A model generated the notes under the pieces. It had not been told where the DNA came from. It searched no databases and was given only the letters and a program-made list of their open reading frames with translations. Made by a program: the position numbers and the translations under genes. 64,000 nt of DNA, taken from the NCBI GenBank assembly GCA_944386225.1, contig CALXAH010000008.1, forward strand, positions 1 to 64,000, written 5' to 3'. The DNA comes from an uncultured Gemmiger sp. Lineage in GTDB: Bacteria; Bacillota; Clostridia; Oscillospirales; Ruminococcaceae. Of this stretch, positions 22,290 to 30,611 are shown piece by piece (position 1 is the stretch's first letter; the number at the start of each line of letters is the position of its first letter).

Positions 22290-22481
22290 TTGAAAAAGTA
22301 CCGTATCCAGTACCGTGCAAAATCCTGGTCAAACAGCTGGGAGAATAGTTCTCACGAGTTTGACACGCTGGATGAGGCGAAAGCCTTTTATGATCGGCAG
22401 CCCATCAAGTGCGATGTGCGGATCGCCGAGGCTTATGTGCAGATCCGTTATAAGCCGGTGAGCGAGGATCTGTACAAATAA
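22290..22481 (+). CDS. Small hypothetical phage protein (TTG start)
   Basis: 63 aa. AAGGAGGGG at 22276-22284 places the start at TTG 22290, giving MKKYRIQYRAKSW...; the in-frame ATG at 22242 lies inside the previous gene without a ribosome site. Beta-rich, with the end YVQIRYKPVSEDLYK. Family unknown. Confidence 0.55.
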   Translation: MKKYRIQYRAKSWSNSWENSSHEFDTLDEAKAFYDRQPIKCDVRIAEAYVQIRYKPVSEDLYK

Positions 22482-22511
22482 TCGCCGTTCTGCGGCAGAA
22501 AGGAGAACCCC

Positions 22512-22760
22512 ATGGCAAAACCGTTTTTCCGCCTGCGGATGAAGATGGCGGAGCAGGATGTGACCCAGCAGGAGCTGGGACGGCGGATCGGGCGCAGCGC
22601 GTCTTATGTGAGCGCGGCCCTTACCGGAAAAGGCGGATGGGACAGCCGGGATATTCCCAAAGTCGCCAGGGCTTTGAATATCCCGAGAGATGAATGGACG
22701 GATCTCTTCTTCCCGGATCAGCCGCCGGTGCTACAGGTGAAAGGAGGACGGGCCGGATGA
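22512..22760 (+). CDS. XRE helix-turn-helix protein
   Basis: 82 aa with AAAGGAGAA before the ATG. A helix-turn-helix (DVTQQELGRRIGRSASYVSAALTG) and the ending RDEWTDLFFPD are typical of small phage regulators. It sits early in the operon and may control early or late gene expression. Its target is unknown. Confidence 0.8.
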   Translation: MAKPFFRLRMKMAEQDVTQQELGRRIGRSASYVSAALTGKGGWDSRDIPKVARALNIPRDEWTDLFFPDQPPVLQVKGGRAG

Positions 22761-22809
22761 AGCGAGCATTGTGCCGCACAGCGGTCCGGCAAAATGGGAG
22801 GGTGTGCTG

Positions 22810-23316
22810 ATGGAACAGACCAATATGTACCGTCCTATACTGCTACAGCAGCATGGCGCTATAGCACTGGCGAAGATCTCCAAGCTGGCGGGGTACACAG
22901 TGGGCCTGGATGAGTATTGGCCGGGATATTACCGGGTGGCCGATATGCCTCCCGCCTTACAGGAGGAGGTTGTGCGCCAGCTGGAGCGTGAAGTGCAGGT
23001 GCTGACCAGTATGGGCGTCATGGCGCAGCACAGCATTACCCTGAGGGGAAAGCTGCAGATGTACCAAACCGTACTCGCTGCAATGCATACGCTGCCCAAA
23101 GAAGAGCTGGACACGGCAATCACCTGGGCCCAGTTTAAGGCAAGGCTGAACAAGCTGATCCGGGAAGAGTGTGACAAAGCGAAGCCGGGCCCGGACGGGA
23201 TGCTCCTCGGGGAAGAAAGAAATCAAAAGGAGAGAGATAGCCATGACGATTTATCAGAAGCTGGCGGAAATGGATCCGGAAACGCGGATCAGATTCGTGG
23301 GGGCGGACAGCCCTAA
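22810..23316 (+). CDS. Hypothetical phage early protein
   Basis: 168 aa from ATG 22810, with a GGGAGGGTG site. Mostly helical (PPALQEEVVRQLEREVQVL; LDTAITWAQFKARLNKLIREE) with a Gly/Asn-rich end. The last 74 bases overlap the next gene in another frame. No family recognised. Confidence 0.6.
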   Translation: MEQTNMYRPILLQQHGAIALAKISKLAGYTVGLDEYWPGYYRVADMPPALQEEVVRQLEREVQVLTSMGVMAQHSITLRGKLQMYQTVLAAMHTLPKEELDTAITWAQFKARLNKLIREECDKAKPGPDGMLLGEERNQKERDSHDDLSEAGGNGSGNADQIRGGGQP

Positions 23317-23521
23317 AATCCGGCGCCTGAACGAGCTGACAGTGGAGCAGGCATCCAAAATCGATGCCCTGTGCCCGGCGGCGCTGAGTGAGCAGATCCT
23401 GGGGGCGCCGGCGACCTGCGAGGCGATCAGCCGAAGCGCTGGCGGCTGCCGGCAGTGCACCGCGCGCTTTCTCCGCCAGGATTGGCCCAGCCGGCTACCG
23501 GATGGGGCTTTCGGCGACTAA
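23243..23521 (+). CDS. Small Cys-containing phage protein
   Basis: 92 aa from ATG 23243, behind AAAAGGAGAG. The C-terminal half has a CATCEAISRS-type cysteine pattern, APATCEAI...GCRQCTARFLRQDW, similar to short zinc-binding phage proteins. Overlaps the preceding gene by 74 bases. Confidence 0.6.
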   Translation: MTIYQKLAEMDPETRIRFVGADSPKIRRLNELTVEQASKIDALCPAALSEQILGAPATCEAISRSAGGCRQCTARFLRQDWPSRLPDGAFGD

Positions 23522-23532
23522 GGGGGCGTGGC

Positions 23533-23790
23533 ATGAATTACGCGGAAAAGCTCGCCGACTACTACGACCAGAAAGGCCTGGAGGCAACAGCCAGCGCATA
23601 CGGCCATAGCCGGGAAATCGTGCTGCGGCTGGTCGGAGAAGTGCGGCGCAGCCGGCGGCATTGGATACCGATCAAGAAAAAGTGCGCCGGCTGCCGGTGG
23701 CGCTGTGGTGACCAGATGTGCAGCGGAGCTGCATCCTGCTACCGGGATACCATTGATGGCGCACTGATAAGAAAGGAGAAATCACGGTGA
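23533..23790 (+). CDS. Small Cys-rich phage protein
   Basis: 85 aa from ATG 23533 (AGGGGGCG site). The N-terminus resembles a homeodomain-like helix pair (LEATASAYGHSREIVLRLV). The C-terminus has four spaced cysteines (CAGCRWRCGDQMCSG) and one more Cys, probably a metal site. Its stop overlaps the next start. Confidence 0.6.
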   Translation: MNYAEKLADYYDQKGLEATASAYGHSREIVLRLVGEVRRSRRHWIPIKKKCAGCRWRCGDQMCSGAASCYRDTIDGALIRKEKSR

Positions 23791-23969
23791 TTACGTTTGA
23801 CCCGAGTATCACAGCAGTATCGCCCGCCGAGAGGGCGCAGAAGCGCGCCGCCCAGATCCAGGCACTGCGCGCCATGATCCGGACGGACAAGGACGATTTC
23901 AGCCGTCAGGTGCACACCATGGCGCTGGAGAAGCTGGAACAAGAGGAAGAAGGGAGAACAAGAGAATGA
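23787..23969 (+). CDS. Small hypothetical phage protein (GTG start)
   Basis: 60 aa. The GTG at 23787 overlaps the previous TGA and has GAAAGGAGAA upstream. The protein is helical and charged (AERAQKRAAQIQALRAMIR). Its stop overlaps the start of the next gene, showing tight coupling. Family unknown. Confidence 0.55.
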   Translation: MITFDPSITAVSPAERAQKRAAQIQALRAMIRTDKDDFSRQVHTMALEKLEQEEEGRTRE

Positions 23970-24265
23970 TGTGTACTAAAAATGCCGCCCCGGTGCTGGA
24001 ACACCGTGACGGCAAGACAAGCCGGGATAAAGAAGCAAATACCGGCACCTCTATTGTATATCAGGCCGCCAAAGCCTGCAAGGCCTATCTGCTGCGCTGC
24101 GGCGCGATCCTGGCCGCGCTGGCGTCCGTATGGTGGCTCTGCGCCATCATCGAGGGCACCGCCGGCGGGGTGACCGGCCCGCTGGTGCTGTCGGGCGTGT
24201 GCGCCTGGCTGGCCAAGATGCTGGCAGATGTCGCCGGGAGGGGGTACATCGATGGCGAAGATTGA
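23966..24265 (+). CDS. Small membrane protein of the early operon
   Basis: 99 aa. Two hydrophobic helices lie at about residues 42-62 (LLRCGAILAALASVWWLCAI) and 67-88 (GGVTGPLVLSGVCAWLAKML), with a polar N-terminus. The start overlaps the preceding stop (ATGATG). Possibly a membrane-acting phage factor; no family recognised. Confidence 0.6.
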   Translation: MMCTKNAAPVLEHRDGKTSRDKEANTGTSIVYQAAKACKAYLLRCGAILAALASVWWLCAIIEGTAGGVTGPLVLSGVCAWLAKMLADVAGRGYIDGED

Positions 24266-24629
24266 AGAGAATGCCGGCCTGGCAGGATACGGTGTTTGCC
24301 GATTCTGCGGCCAGGTGAAATATTTGGAGCATCCAATGCCCACGCAAGAGCAGGCGGACGAGTATGTCACAAAAACCTGCGGCTGCGAGCCTGCCAAGGC
24401 GGTGCGCCGCCGGCAGAGTGAGGCGGAAACTATCCAGGATCTTTTCGCCGAATGTGCCCCGACTGTACTGGATCTGCTCCAGCAGGTAGTTGACCTGCTT
24501 CGCGAAGGGCTTTTGGCGTCCGGCACCTCTATCAAGCTGGAGGAGAACATCACGGCCAAGTTCAAGGTCAAGGACGGCGCCGTTATCATAACCAGATCGG
24601 AAAAGCATCAGCACCAGACCAGCATATGA
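24252..24629 (+). CDS. Phage protein with short zinc-ribbon-like motif
   Basis: 125 aa from ATG 24252 with a GGAGGGGG site. It begins CRFCGQ and later has TCGC, a possible four-cysteine knuckle, followed by a helical middle (IQDLFAECAPTVLDLLQQVV) and a beta end (ITAKFKVKDGAVIIT). It overlaps the membrane gene by 14 bases. Function unknown. Confidence 0.6.
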   Translation: MAKIEENAGLAGYGVCRFCGQVKYLEHPMPTQEQADEYVTKTCGCEPAKAVRRRQSEAETIQDLFAECAPTVLDLLQQVVDLLREGLLASGTSIKLEENITAKFKVKDGAVIITRSEKHQHQTSI

Positions 24630-24639
24630 GGAGCGAGAG

Positions 24640-24873
24640 ATGGATGATAGACACAGCGATTTTTGTCCGTACCGTGGACCCTATGGGGGACAATGCGATG
24701 CGTATGGTGCGTGCGATCTGTGCGAGCATGGCAAGCAGTACGCAAAAATGGCGGCAGAGATACAGGCCCTGAAACTGCGCTGTGATAGGGCCCGGGCAAA
24801 AGCCAGGATCCTCAAGCGTAAAATCTGCCGCACTACTTTGTCCGCTCAAAAGAACTTGAAGCGGACGAAGTAG
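24640..24873 (+). CDS. Small Cys-rich, basic phage protein
   Basis: 77 aa with GAGCGAGAG upstream of the ATG. Four N-terminal cysteines (CPYRGPYGGQCDAYGACDLC) suggest a zinc site, followed by a basic helix (LKLRCDRARAKARILKRK) that may contact nucleic acid. Family unknown. Confidence 0.55.
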   Translation: MDDRHSDFCPYRGPYGGQCDAYGACDLCEHGKQYAKMAAEIQALKLRCDRARAKARILKRKICRTTLSAQKNLKRTK

Positions 24874-24916
24874 TGCGTTTTGCAGTCAAATGCAAAAGTG
24901 AAAGGAGAACTGGTTC

Positions 24917-25177
24917 ATGGGCAGCCAGGACTTGCAGAAACTTGTCAGGACCCATCATAGGAACATGGCGGAAAAGTGTAAAGAAGCAATCGAGGATTGG
25001 AAGCGCCTCATAGGTGCTTTCGAGAAACAGCTGAAAGTCAGCACCAAAATGTTTGAAAAATACGGCGATGAAACCTCCAAAAAGTTCATGGAGTCGGATG
25101 CAGAGAACCTTATTTTTGTCAAGAAGATGCTCGCCGAGGACAGGAAACTTTTGGACGCTTACGAGGCGGAGCTATGA
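24917..25177 (+). CDS. Coiled-coil hypothetical phage protein
   Basis: 86 aa, AAAGGAGAAC site. Almost wholly helical and charged with heptad-like spacing (EAIEDWKRLIGAFEKQLKVS; ENLIFVKKMLAEDRKLLDAY). Its stop overlaps the next ATG. Family unknown. Confidence 0.55.
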   Translation: MGSQDLQKLVRTHHRNMAEKCKEAIEDWKRLIGAFEKQLKVSTKMFEKYGDETSKKFMESDAENLIFVKKMLAEDRKLLDAYEAEL

Positions 25178-25773
25178 AAAAGCTCACACAGGAGAATGCC
25201 GCTCAACATATCGGTATGACCATCAACAGCAGCCGCCCGCTTTTCCACTATTACCCGCTGCGGGTGTTTCGCGGGCACGATGGCTGCTACGTCGCCGACA
25301 GGGCACATGTGGCGTACCTGATCCCAAGTGAGAAAGAGGGAGGCATTCCCTATGATCGTGAATCGCCTACAGACAGAGGAGAGATAGTCATGAATGAATG
25401 GTACATGAGAGCAAAAAAGAAGCTGGAGACGGAGTGGAAAACCGGGCAGTATAGCCGGTATGCAGCCGCCATGAAAGATGCTGTTTTAGAGGCTTTGGAC
25501 GCCTTTTGCCGGCAGGATGGAGAGTTTGCCCAGGCGGTAGTCCAGGGCGGCACTTTCGAGGACTGTATGAAGGCGGTGGCCAGGAACTGTGGGAATGCGA
25601 TCTCTGACCTGGAGGCATTCCGCCGAGCGGTGCAGTTTTACTTCCCGGGGGCGGATGTGCAGTTTCAAATGAGCGTCAACCTCTGCGCCAGCGTCGAGAA
25701 CGAAGAACCCGTGCCGCAAATGCCGGTGCCGAAGGCGGGACGAAAGATCATCTCGCTGGCGGATTTTCTGTAA
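25174..25773 (+). CDS. PcfK-like protein
   Basis: 199 aa, start overlapping the previous stop. Residues about 73-199 match PcfK-like proteins (YMRAKKKLETEW, AFCRQDGEFAQAV, DLEAFRRAVQFYFPGADVQF), known from enterococcal conjugative plasmids and Firmicutes phages. The first 72 residues are an extra module. A good ribosome site (GAGGAGAGAT) precedes an in-frame ATG at 25390, so a shorter 127-residue PcfK form may also be made. It is paired with PcfJ downstream. Function of the pair in phages is not known. Confidence 0.72.
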   Translation: MKKLTQENAAQHIGMTINSSRPLFHYYPLRVFRGHDGCYVADRAHVAYLIPSEKEGGIPYDRESPTDRGEIVMNEWYMRAKKKLETEWKTGQYSRYAAAMKDAVLEALDAFCRQDGEFAQAVVQGGTFEDCMKAVARNCGNAISDLEAFRRAVQFYFPGADVQFQMSVNLCASVENEEPVPQMPVPKAGRKIISLADFL

Positions 25774-25786
25774 GGGGGCGGGCACA

Positions 25787-27502
25787 GTGACAGAACAGGA
25801 AAAAGCCACGAAATTCGCGGAGCTGGCGCCGCCGCTGCGGGAGGGAGAGATGGAGGCGATCAACGCCCTGTTCCCGGCCTATATGTTCAGGAGGCGGAAG
25901 ACCGGGGAACTGTGGACGACCTGCTGCCGTGAGCATATCACAGTGGGGAATGGCTATGGCAAGCAGGATTTGAGACGGGCCATGTGGGAGCCGCACCAGC
26001 GGGAGCCGAAGAATCGCTGGGACGAACGCACGAAACCGAGCATGAACTGTCCGCTTTGCGGGAAACCGGTCATCGTGAAGGAGCTGCGATACACTGGCAG
26101 ACGGGAAAACCTATCGTATTACAAACGGGCGCTGGTCTTGCAGTGGTACAAGGGGGCACTGTGGGCAAGGGCATACGACTGCAGTAAGCACTATACAGCG
26201 GGCTATGACCTGGCTGGAGAGCCGGTGTGCAAGCTGGTGGGGGTGTATAGATTCCGGCCGGGGATGGTTGAGGAGACCACCCGGCCCTGGTACGGAGATA
26301 TTCCGTTCCGGTCCATTGTAACGCAGGATGGGCCACTCACGAAGGGAAAATGGAATATCCACAGCCCGTTCGCGGCCAATGCGGAATATGGAGTGGGATA
26401 TGATGTGATCGGTCTGGATGAGGTGCAGGAGAGCCCGCTGCGCTACTGCTGCCGGGAAGAGTTTGATGTGCCCCAGTATTGCCTGCTGGAGTTCTTGACC
26501 GCTTGCTGCTTCTACCCCAGGCAGATCGAAATGTTGTTCAAAGCAGGGATGGGAGATGTGGTCCAAGACCTGGTGCGGTGGGGGGTGAAGCACGCCGTCG
26601 TGATCGACTGGAACAATGAAAATCCGGCAAAGATCTTTGGGCTGAACCGGCAGGAGCTGAAGATCTTCCTCAAAACGAACAGGGACATTGAAATCCTGGA
26701 GCTGCATAAGCGGCTAAAGGGCCGCGTCTCCATCACGGTATGCGCGGACTGGATGGGCATGGGCCTGGACATCCGCAGGACCTTCCAGCAGGCAAAAAAG
26801 TGGGGCCTGGCCCCGGAGAGACTGATCCGCTATCTGGCCGGCAATGTGGGGTGCGTCAGGTATGGCGGGATGAGCGAAGCGCTGCGGATTTGGGAGGATT
26901 ATACGACCGCCGCCGAAGCGACGGGTTATCCGCTCCACCGGGAGAACATCCTGCTGCCAAAAGATCTCGGTAAAGCCCATGACGAGGCTGCAAGTAAGCA
27001 CCGGGCGATTCTGCAAAGGCAGAGAGACCAGGCGGAACAGCAGTACAGAAAAGCGGAGCTGGACCGGCTGGCCCAGGCGAATGCGGCCTATGACGAGCGA
27101 AGAGAAAAGCTGGACCGGAAGTATGGCTTTGAGTTGGATGGCCTTCTGATCCGGGCGCCCATCAGCGGGGCAGAGGTCCTGGACGAAGGGAGGGCCCTGA
27201 AACACTGCGTAGGCGGATATGCGGAGCGCCATGTGCAGGGAAAAACCACGATCCTTTTCATGCGGCGGGCTGCGAAGCCGGACGAGCCGTGGCTGACCAT
27301 TGAAATGAACGGGGACAAGCTGATTCAGATACACGGGTACAGAAACGAAGGTATTCACACAATGGAGGGAAGGTTTGCCCCTGATCCGAGAGAGGTCTAC
27401 CGCGAGTTTCTGGACACCTGGCTGGACTGGCTGAAGAAAGGGAGCAAGCGGGACAAGCAGGGAAGGCCGAAGCTGCCCGGGAAGAAAAAAGAGGCAGCAT
27501 AA
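25787..27502 (+). CDS. PcfJ-like protein
   Basis: 571 aa from a GTG with a TAAGGGGGCG site. An N-terminal zinc ribbon (CPLCGKPVIVKEL, with an earlier CCREH) is followed by a long helical region. The PcfJ signature near the C-terminus is clear: LKHCVGGYAERHVQGKTTIL, then FMRRAAKPDEPWLTIEMNGD. The end is Lys-rich. PcfJ and PcfK occur as a pair on conjugative plasmids and in many Firmicutes prophages. Here they lie just upstream of the replication candidate, suggesting a DNA-metabolism role, by inference. Confidence 0.82.
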   Translation: MTEQEKATKFAELAPPLREGEMEAINALFPAYMFRRRKTGELWTTCCREHITVGNGYGKQDLRRAMWEPHQREPKNRWDERTKPSMNCPLCGKPVIVKELRYTGRRENLSYYKRALVLQWYKGALWARAYDCSKHYTAGYDLAGEPVCKLVGVYRFRPGMVEETTRPWYGDIPFRSIVTQDGPLTKGKWNIHSPFAANAEYGVGYDVIGLDEVQESPLRYCCREEFDVPQYCLLEFLTACCFYPRQIEMLFKAGMGDVVQDLVRWGVKHAVVIDWNNENPAKIFGLNRQELKIFLKTNRDIEILELHKRLKGRVSITVCADWMGMGLDIRRTFQQAKKWGLAPERLIRYLAGNVGCVRYGGMSEALRIWEDYTTAAEATGYPLHRENILLPKDLGKAHDEAASKHRAILQRQRDQAEQQYRKAELDRLAQANAAYDERREKLDRKYGFELDGLLIRAPISGAEVLDEGRALKHCVGGYAERHVQGKTTILFMRRAAKPDEPWLTIEMNGDKLIQIHGYRNEGIHTMEGRFAPDPREVYREFLDTWLDWLKKGSKRDKQGRPKLPGKKKEAA

Positions 27503-27517
27503 GGAAGGGAGAAGACC

Positions 27518-28525
27518 ATGGAACAACTGACGATTTTCGAGGGGGCCACGCCGGCTCAGCAGGAAGCCCTCTCCATGCACTACGAGATTGTGGCCGCGGC
27601 ACAGGCGGCGGCCACCAGTTTGCAGGATCTGGGCCGTAAGCTCAAGAGGATGCGGGATACCGGGCGGTATAAGGATCTGGGCTTTGACAGCTTCGGCGCC
27701 TACACAGAATCGGCGGTGGGCATCCGGCAGCGGCAGGCCTATACCTACATCACCGTGGTGGAAAAACTGCCGGCTCAGCTCATCGAAGAAAACGCGGACG
27801 CCGGTGTGACCAAGCTGGCTCTGCTCGCCAAGCTGTTGCCGGAGGACCGGGAAGAGATCGCCGGCGATGGCCTGGCGAAAATCACGGTCGCCGAGCTGCA
27901 AAAGCTCATCGAGGAGAAAAATGGAATGGCGGAGCAGCTCTCCATGCTGCAGGATGCCCCGCCGGCTGCCGAGGTCGAGGCTGTGGACGCCGAACAGGCG
28001 ATCCAGGAGGCTGTGGAAAAGGCCAAGGAGGAGACCGAGCGGGAGGTCAGGGAGCAGCTGCAGGCGGAAAAAGACAGGGCTGTGGCCGAAGCCGTCGACC
28101 GGGCTCGGGAGGAGGCCAAAAGGGAGGCGGCGGCTCAGGCCAAGGAAGAGGCGGACAGGAGGGTGAAGCAGGCCGAGGAAAAGGCTGCCGGCAAGCTGGA
28201 AGCCGCCAGAAAACAAGCCGCCGAGGAGGCGCGCCGGGAGCAGGAGGAACACTACCAGGCCGTGCTGGCGGAGAAGGAGCAGGCCGCCCAGGCCGCGCGG
28301 GAGCGGGCCGAGGCGCTGGCCAAGCAGATGCAACTGGCGGGATCCCCGGAAGGCACCCGGTTTGCGCTGCTCTTCGACGACCTGCAGCAGAAGGCTGGCG
28401 GGCTGATGGATATGCTGGAAAATCTGCTGGAGGAGGAAAAAACCGACGCTGCGCAGAAATACAAAACCGCGCTGGTGGGTGCTCTGCGCGCCCTGATCCA
28501 GCAGGTAGAGGAGGTGGGAACGTGA
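27518..28525 (+). CDS. DUF3102-like N-terminal domain with long coiled coil
   Basis: 335 aa, GAAGGGAGA site. Residues about 20-130 form a helical, helix-turn-helix-like domain (KRMRDTGRYKDLGFDSFGAY, then TESAVGIRQRQAYTYI), as in phage and plasmid proteins annotated DUF3102-like. Residues about 150-275 are an Ala/Glu/Lys/Arg coiled coil, followed by a helical tail. Possibly a DNA-binding partition or regulatory protein; this is inference. Its stop overlaps the next GTG. Confidence 0.6.
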   Translation: MEQLTIFEGATPAQQEALSMHYEIVAAAQAAATSLQDLGRKLKRMRDTGRYKDLGFDSFGAYTESAVGIRQRQAYTYITVVEKLPAQLIEENADAGVTKLALLAKLLPEDREEIAGDGLAKITVAELQKLIEEKNGMAEQLSMLQDAPPAAEVEAVDAEQAIQEAVEKAKEETEREVREQLQAEKDRAVAEAVDRAREEAKREAAAQAKEEADRRVKQAEEKAAGKLEAARKQAAEEARREQEEHYQAVLAEKEQAAQAARERAEALAKQMQLAGSPEGTRFALLFDDLQQKAGGLMDMLENLLEEEKTDAAQKYKTALVGALRALIQQVEEVGT

Positions 28526-28683
28526 AAATTATCGTGGACAAATACGAGTATGCCAATATTATCCGCAGATGCGCCAAGAGCACAGACACCTATACGCCGT
28601 GCCAAGGATGCGCGCTTGTGGATATTTGTGGAGAGAGGGAGACGCTGGAAAACAGCGTGGAGATCGCGGAACAGGAGGCATAG
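28522..28683 (+). CDS. Small Cys-rich phage protein (GTG start)
   Basis: 53 aa. GTG at 28522 overlaps the previous TGA, with GAGGTGGG upstream. It carries RRCAKSTDTYTPCQGCALVD and one further Cys, giving four cysteines for a likely zinc site. It shares an operon with other such proteins. Confidence 0.6.
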   Translation: MKIIVDKYEYANIIRRCAKSTDTYTPCQGCALVDICGERETLENSVEIAEQEA

Positions 28684-28685
28684 TC

Positions 28686-29102
28686 ATGCCCATCAAAAAC
28701 TATACCACCAAGGTGTCGGCAGCCCAGAGCGTGGCCGAGATCGTGGGCGCTCTGGCGGCTCATGGGGCAACGAAGATCCAGCAGGACTATGAGGCCGGGC
28801 GCCCCATCTCCATCGCCTTTATGATTGAGACCCCGGCAGGGCCGCGTGGATTCCGACTTCCCAGCAGCACTGACCGGGTGTCTTCGGTGCTTTCCCGGCA
28901 AAAGGTCCGGGTGGACGATGCCCAGGCTGAGCGCGTCGCCTGGCGCATCCTGCGGGACTGGGTGATGGCCCAGATGGCGATCCTGGAGACCGAGATGGTG
29001 GCCATGGACGAGATCATGCTGCCCTACATGCTGGACGACCAGGGCCGCACGGCCTATGAGCTGTACCAGAGCCGGCAGATGCTGATAGGGGAGGGAGGGT
29101 AA
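28686..29102 (+). CDS. Conserved hypothetical phage protein
   Basis: 138 aa from ATG 28686, with an AGGAGG site overlapping the previous stop region. An N-terminal alpha-beta segment (AEIVGALAAHGATKIQQDYE, then FMIETPAGPRGFRLP) is followed by a helical half (AERVAWRILRDWVMAQMAIL). Proteins of this pattern recur in Firmicutes phage early operons; function unknown. Confidence 0.65.
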   Translation: MPIKNYTTKVSAAQSVAEIVGALAAHGATKIQQDYEAGRPISIAFMIETPAGPRGFRLPSSTDRVSSVLSRQKVRVDDAQAERVAWRILRDWVMAQMAILETEMVAMDEIMLPYMLDDQGRTAYELYQSRQMLIGEGG

Positions 29103-29106
29103 AGCG

Positions 29107-29544
29107 ATGACCGACCTTGAACGCCGCGCCCTGCTGGGTGATGCCGAAGCACAGAGGGAGTGTACATGGGAAGATATTGTGTTGCCGTGCCCGTTCTGCG
29201 GAACACAGCCACAAATTATGTTCGAAGGGCCATACGAAAATACTCGTGGCTTTTATGGCTCTTGGTTCGTACAGTGCACAAAGTGCGGAACAATCAAGCA
29301 AGGTTCGCATGACCATTTCACGTTCTGTAAAGAAACGGGAGAGTTTGTGCGGAACGGAAATTCCAAAAAAGAAGCAATCGAGAAGTGGAACACCCGCCCC
29401 GCGCCGCCGATTGGACGGTGTGGGGAGTGCGGGGCATACACCTCTGAGGGGCCTGGCTTAGGCTGTTGCAGCGATGGAACCGGGAAAACCGACGATGGCT
29501 TTTGCGATTGCTTCTACCCGAAAGGAGGTGCAGACAATGCCTAA
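29107..29544 (+). CDS. Lar-family-like zinc-ribbon protein
   Basis: 145 aa. The N-terminal half has the Lar pattern CPFCGTQPQI, later VQCTKCGTIKQG, then KKEAIEKWNTRP. Lar proteins of lambdoid prophages modulate host restriction. The C-terminal half adds a second Cys-rich unit (CGECGAYTSEGPGLGCC...CDCF). An anti-restriction role is possible but not shown. Confidence 0.7.
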   Translation: MTDLERRALLGDAEAQRECTWEDIVLPCPFCGTQPQIMFEGPYENTRGFYGSWFVQCTKCGTIKQGSHDHFTFCKETGEFVRNGNSKKEAIEKWNTRPAPPIGRCGECGAYTSEGPGLGCCSDGTGKTDDGFCDCFYPKGGADNA

Positions 29545-29719
29545 AGAAATCTGCGAAGACTGCGGAAAAGTGTTCGAGGCCGGCCCGAAAGCGTTTTTGT
29601 GCCCGCCCTGTCGAAGGCGCAGATTGAGTGAGCAAGCAAAAAAGAGAAACCTCAACAGGGTCGGGCTTAATGCCAGGCTGAAAAACCAGGCAAAAGACAA
29701 GGTGAAAGGAGAACCATGA
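29537..29719 (+). CDS. Small zinc-ribbon phage protein
   Basis: 60 aa from ATG 29537, behind AAAGGAGGTG. Two CxxC pairs (CEDCGKVF...CPPCRRRR) and a basic helical tail suggest nucleic-acid binding. It overlaps the ends of both neighbouring genes by a few bases. Confidence 0.65.
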   Translation: MPKEICEDCGKVFEAGPKAFLCPPCRRRRLSEQAKKRNLNRVGLNARLKNQAKDKVKGEP

Positions 29720-30333
29720 AAGCACATATTCAACCTACCGACCCGGGCCTGGTACTGCATCCGCGCAAGGGGCAGAACCCACTCAGAGGAGTGCCCAGCG
29801 TGATCGTCGATGAATTCATGCGCAGTGTGGAGGCTTCTTTGCAAGATGTTCCGCAGCAACCAGTGCGCCGTGTGCTGCATCTCTCGGAGTGGATGACGCC
29901 GCCCTGGATGGCCAAGGACGAAGAATCGACAGTCTGGAAGACGCCGAAAAATGCCTTTGGATATCCAAAGGCTATGCTTGCAAAAACAGTCCCGCTGGAT
30001 CTGGATGTCTCCGATGTTATGCTGCAGATAAAACAGTGGGCGGACGAGATCGAGGAGGAGCGATGGAAACTCCTCGAAAGCCTCGGAATCAGCCGTGCAA
30101 GGCTGGAAAACTCGTTGAAAGAGTTAAAAGAATACGAAAGCATTGGCAACGTAGAGTCCTTCAGGCTGCTGCATAACCGCTTTGGAAGGGAGGTGGAAGG
30201 GATGAAATGTTTACGACCGAGCTGGAGTGACAGGGACAATGATTTTTGCCCCTGCGACAATCCGCAGTATGGGGAGAATCCTGGAGAAAGCGAAAACCCC
30301 TGTGAGGATTGCGGTCATTACAAAGAAGAGTGA
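29716..30333 (+). CDS. Hypothetical phage protein with C-terminal Cys cluster
   Basis: 205 aa, start overlapping the previous stop, with AAAGGAGAA upstream. The middle is helical (DVMLQIKQWADEIEEERWKL). The end has CPCDNPQYG...CEDCGHY, a likely metal site. No family recognised. Confidence 0.6.
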   Translation: MKAHIQPTDPGLVLHPRKGQNPLRGVPSVIVDEFMRSVEASLQDVPQQPVRRVLHLSEWMTPPWMAKDEESTVWKTPKNAFGYPKAMLAKTVPLDLDVSDVMLQIKQWADEIEEERWKLLESLGISRARLENSLKELKEYESIGNVESFRLLHNRFGREVEGMKCLRPSWSDRDNDFCPCDNPQYGENPGESENPCEDCGHYKEE

Positions 30334-30392
30334 ACAAAAGCGCAGGCTCTGAAAACGGGCCTGCGCATTACCCTATCCGGGAGGTGGCTGCT

Positions 30393-30611
30393 ATGAAAGA
30401 ACTGAAACGGGAAGAGCTGGCGGGATCTGTGGGGCATCATGTTCGCGTGCTCAAACCGGACGGAAGTATGCCGGCCGGGATGGAGGGCGTACTGGCAACC
30501 GCCGGTGAATTTGTCAGGGTCAACGGAGTGGGATGGCTGCTGCGAGATATGTATGGGATAACATGGACCCTGGAGGATCTGGAGGACGATCTGGAAAGGA
30601 GCGCAGGATGA
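30393..30611 (+). CDS. Small hypothetical phage protein
   Basis: 72 aa from ATG 30393, behind GGGAGGTGG. Predicted small beta barrel (GHHVRVLKPDGSMPAGMEGV, then FVRVNGVGWLLRDMYG). Its stop is coupled to the next start (ATGA). Family unknown. Confidence 0.6.
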   Translation: MKELKREELAGSVGHHVRVLKPDGSMPAGMEGVLATAGEFVRVNGVGWLLRDMYGITWTLEDLEDDLERSAG

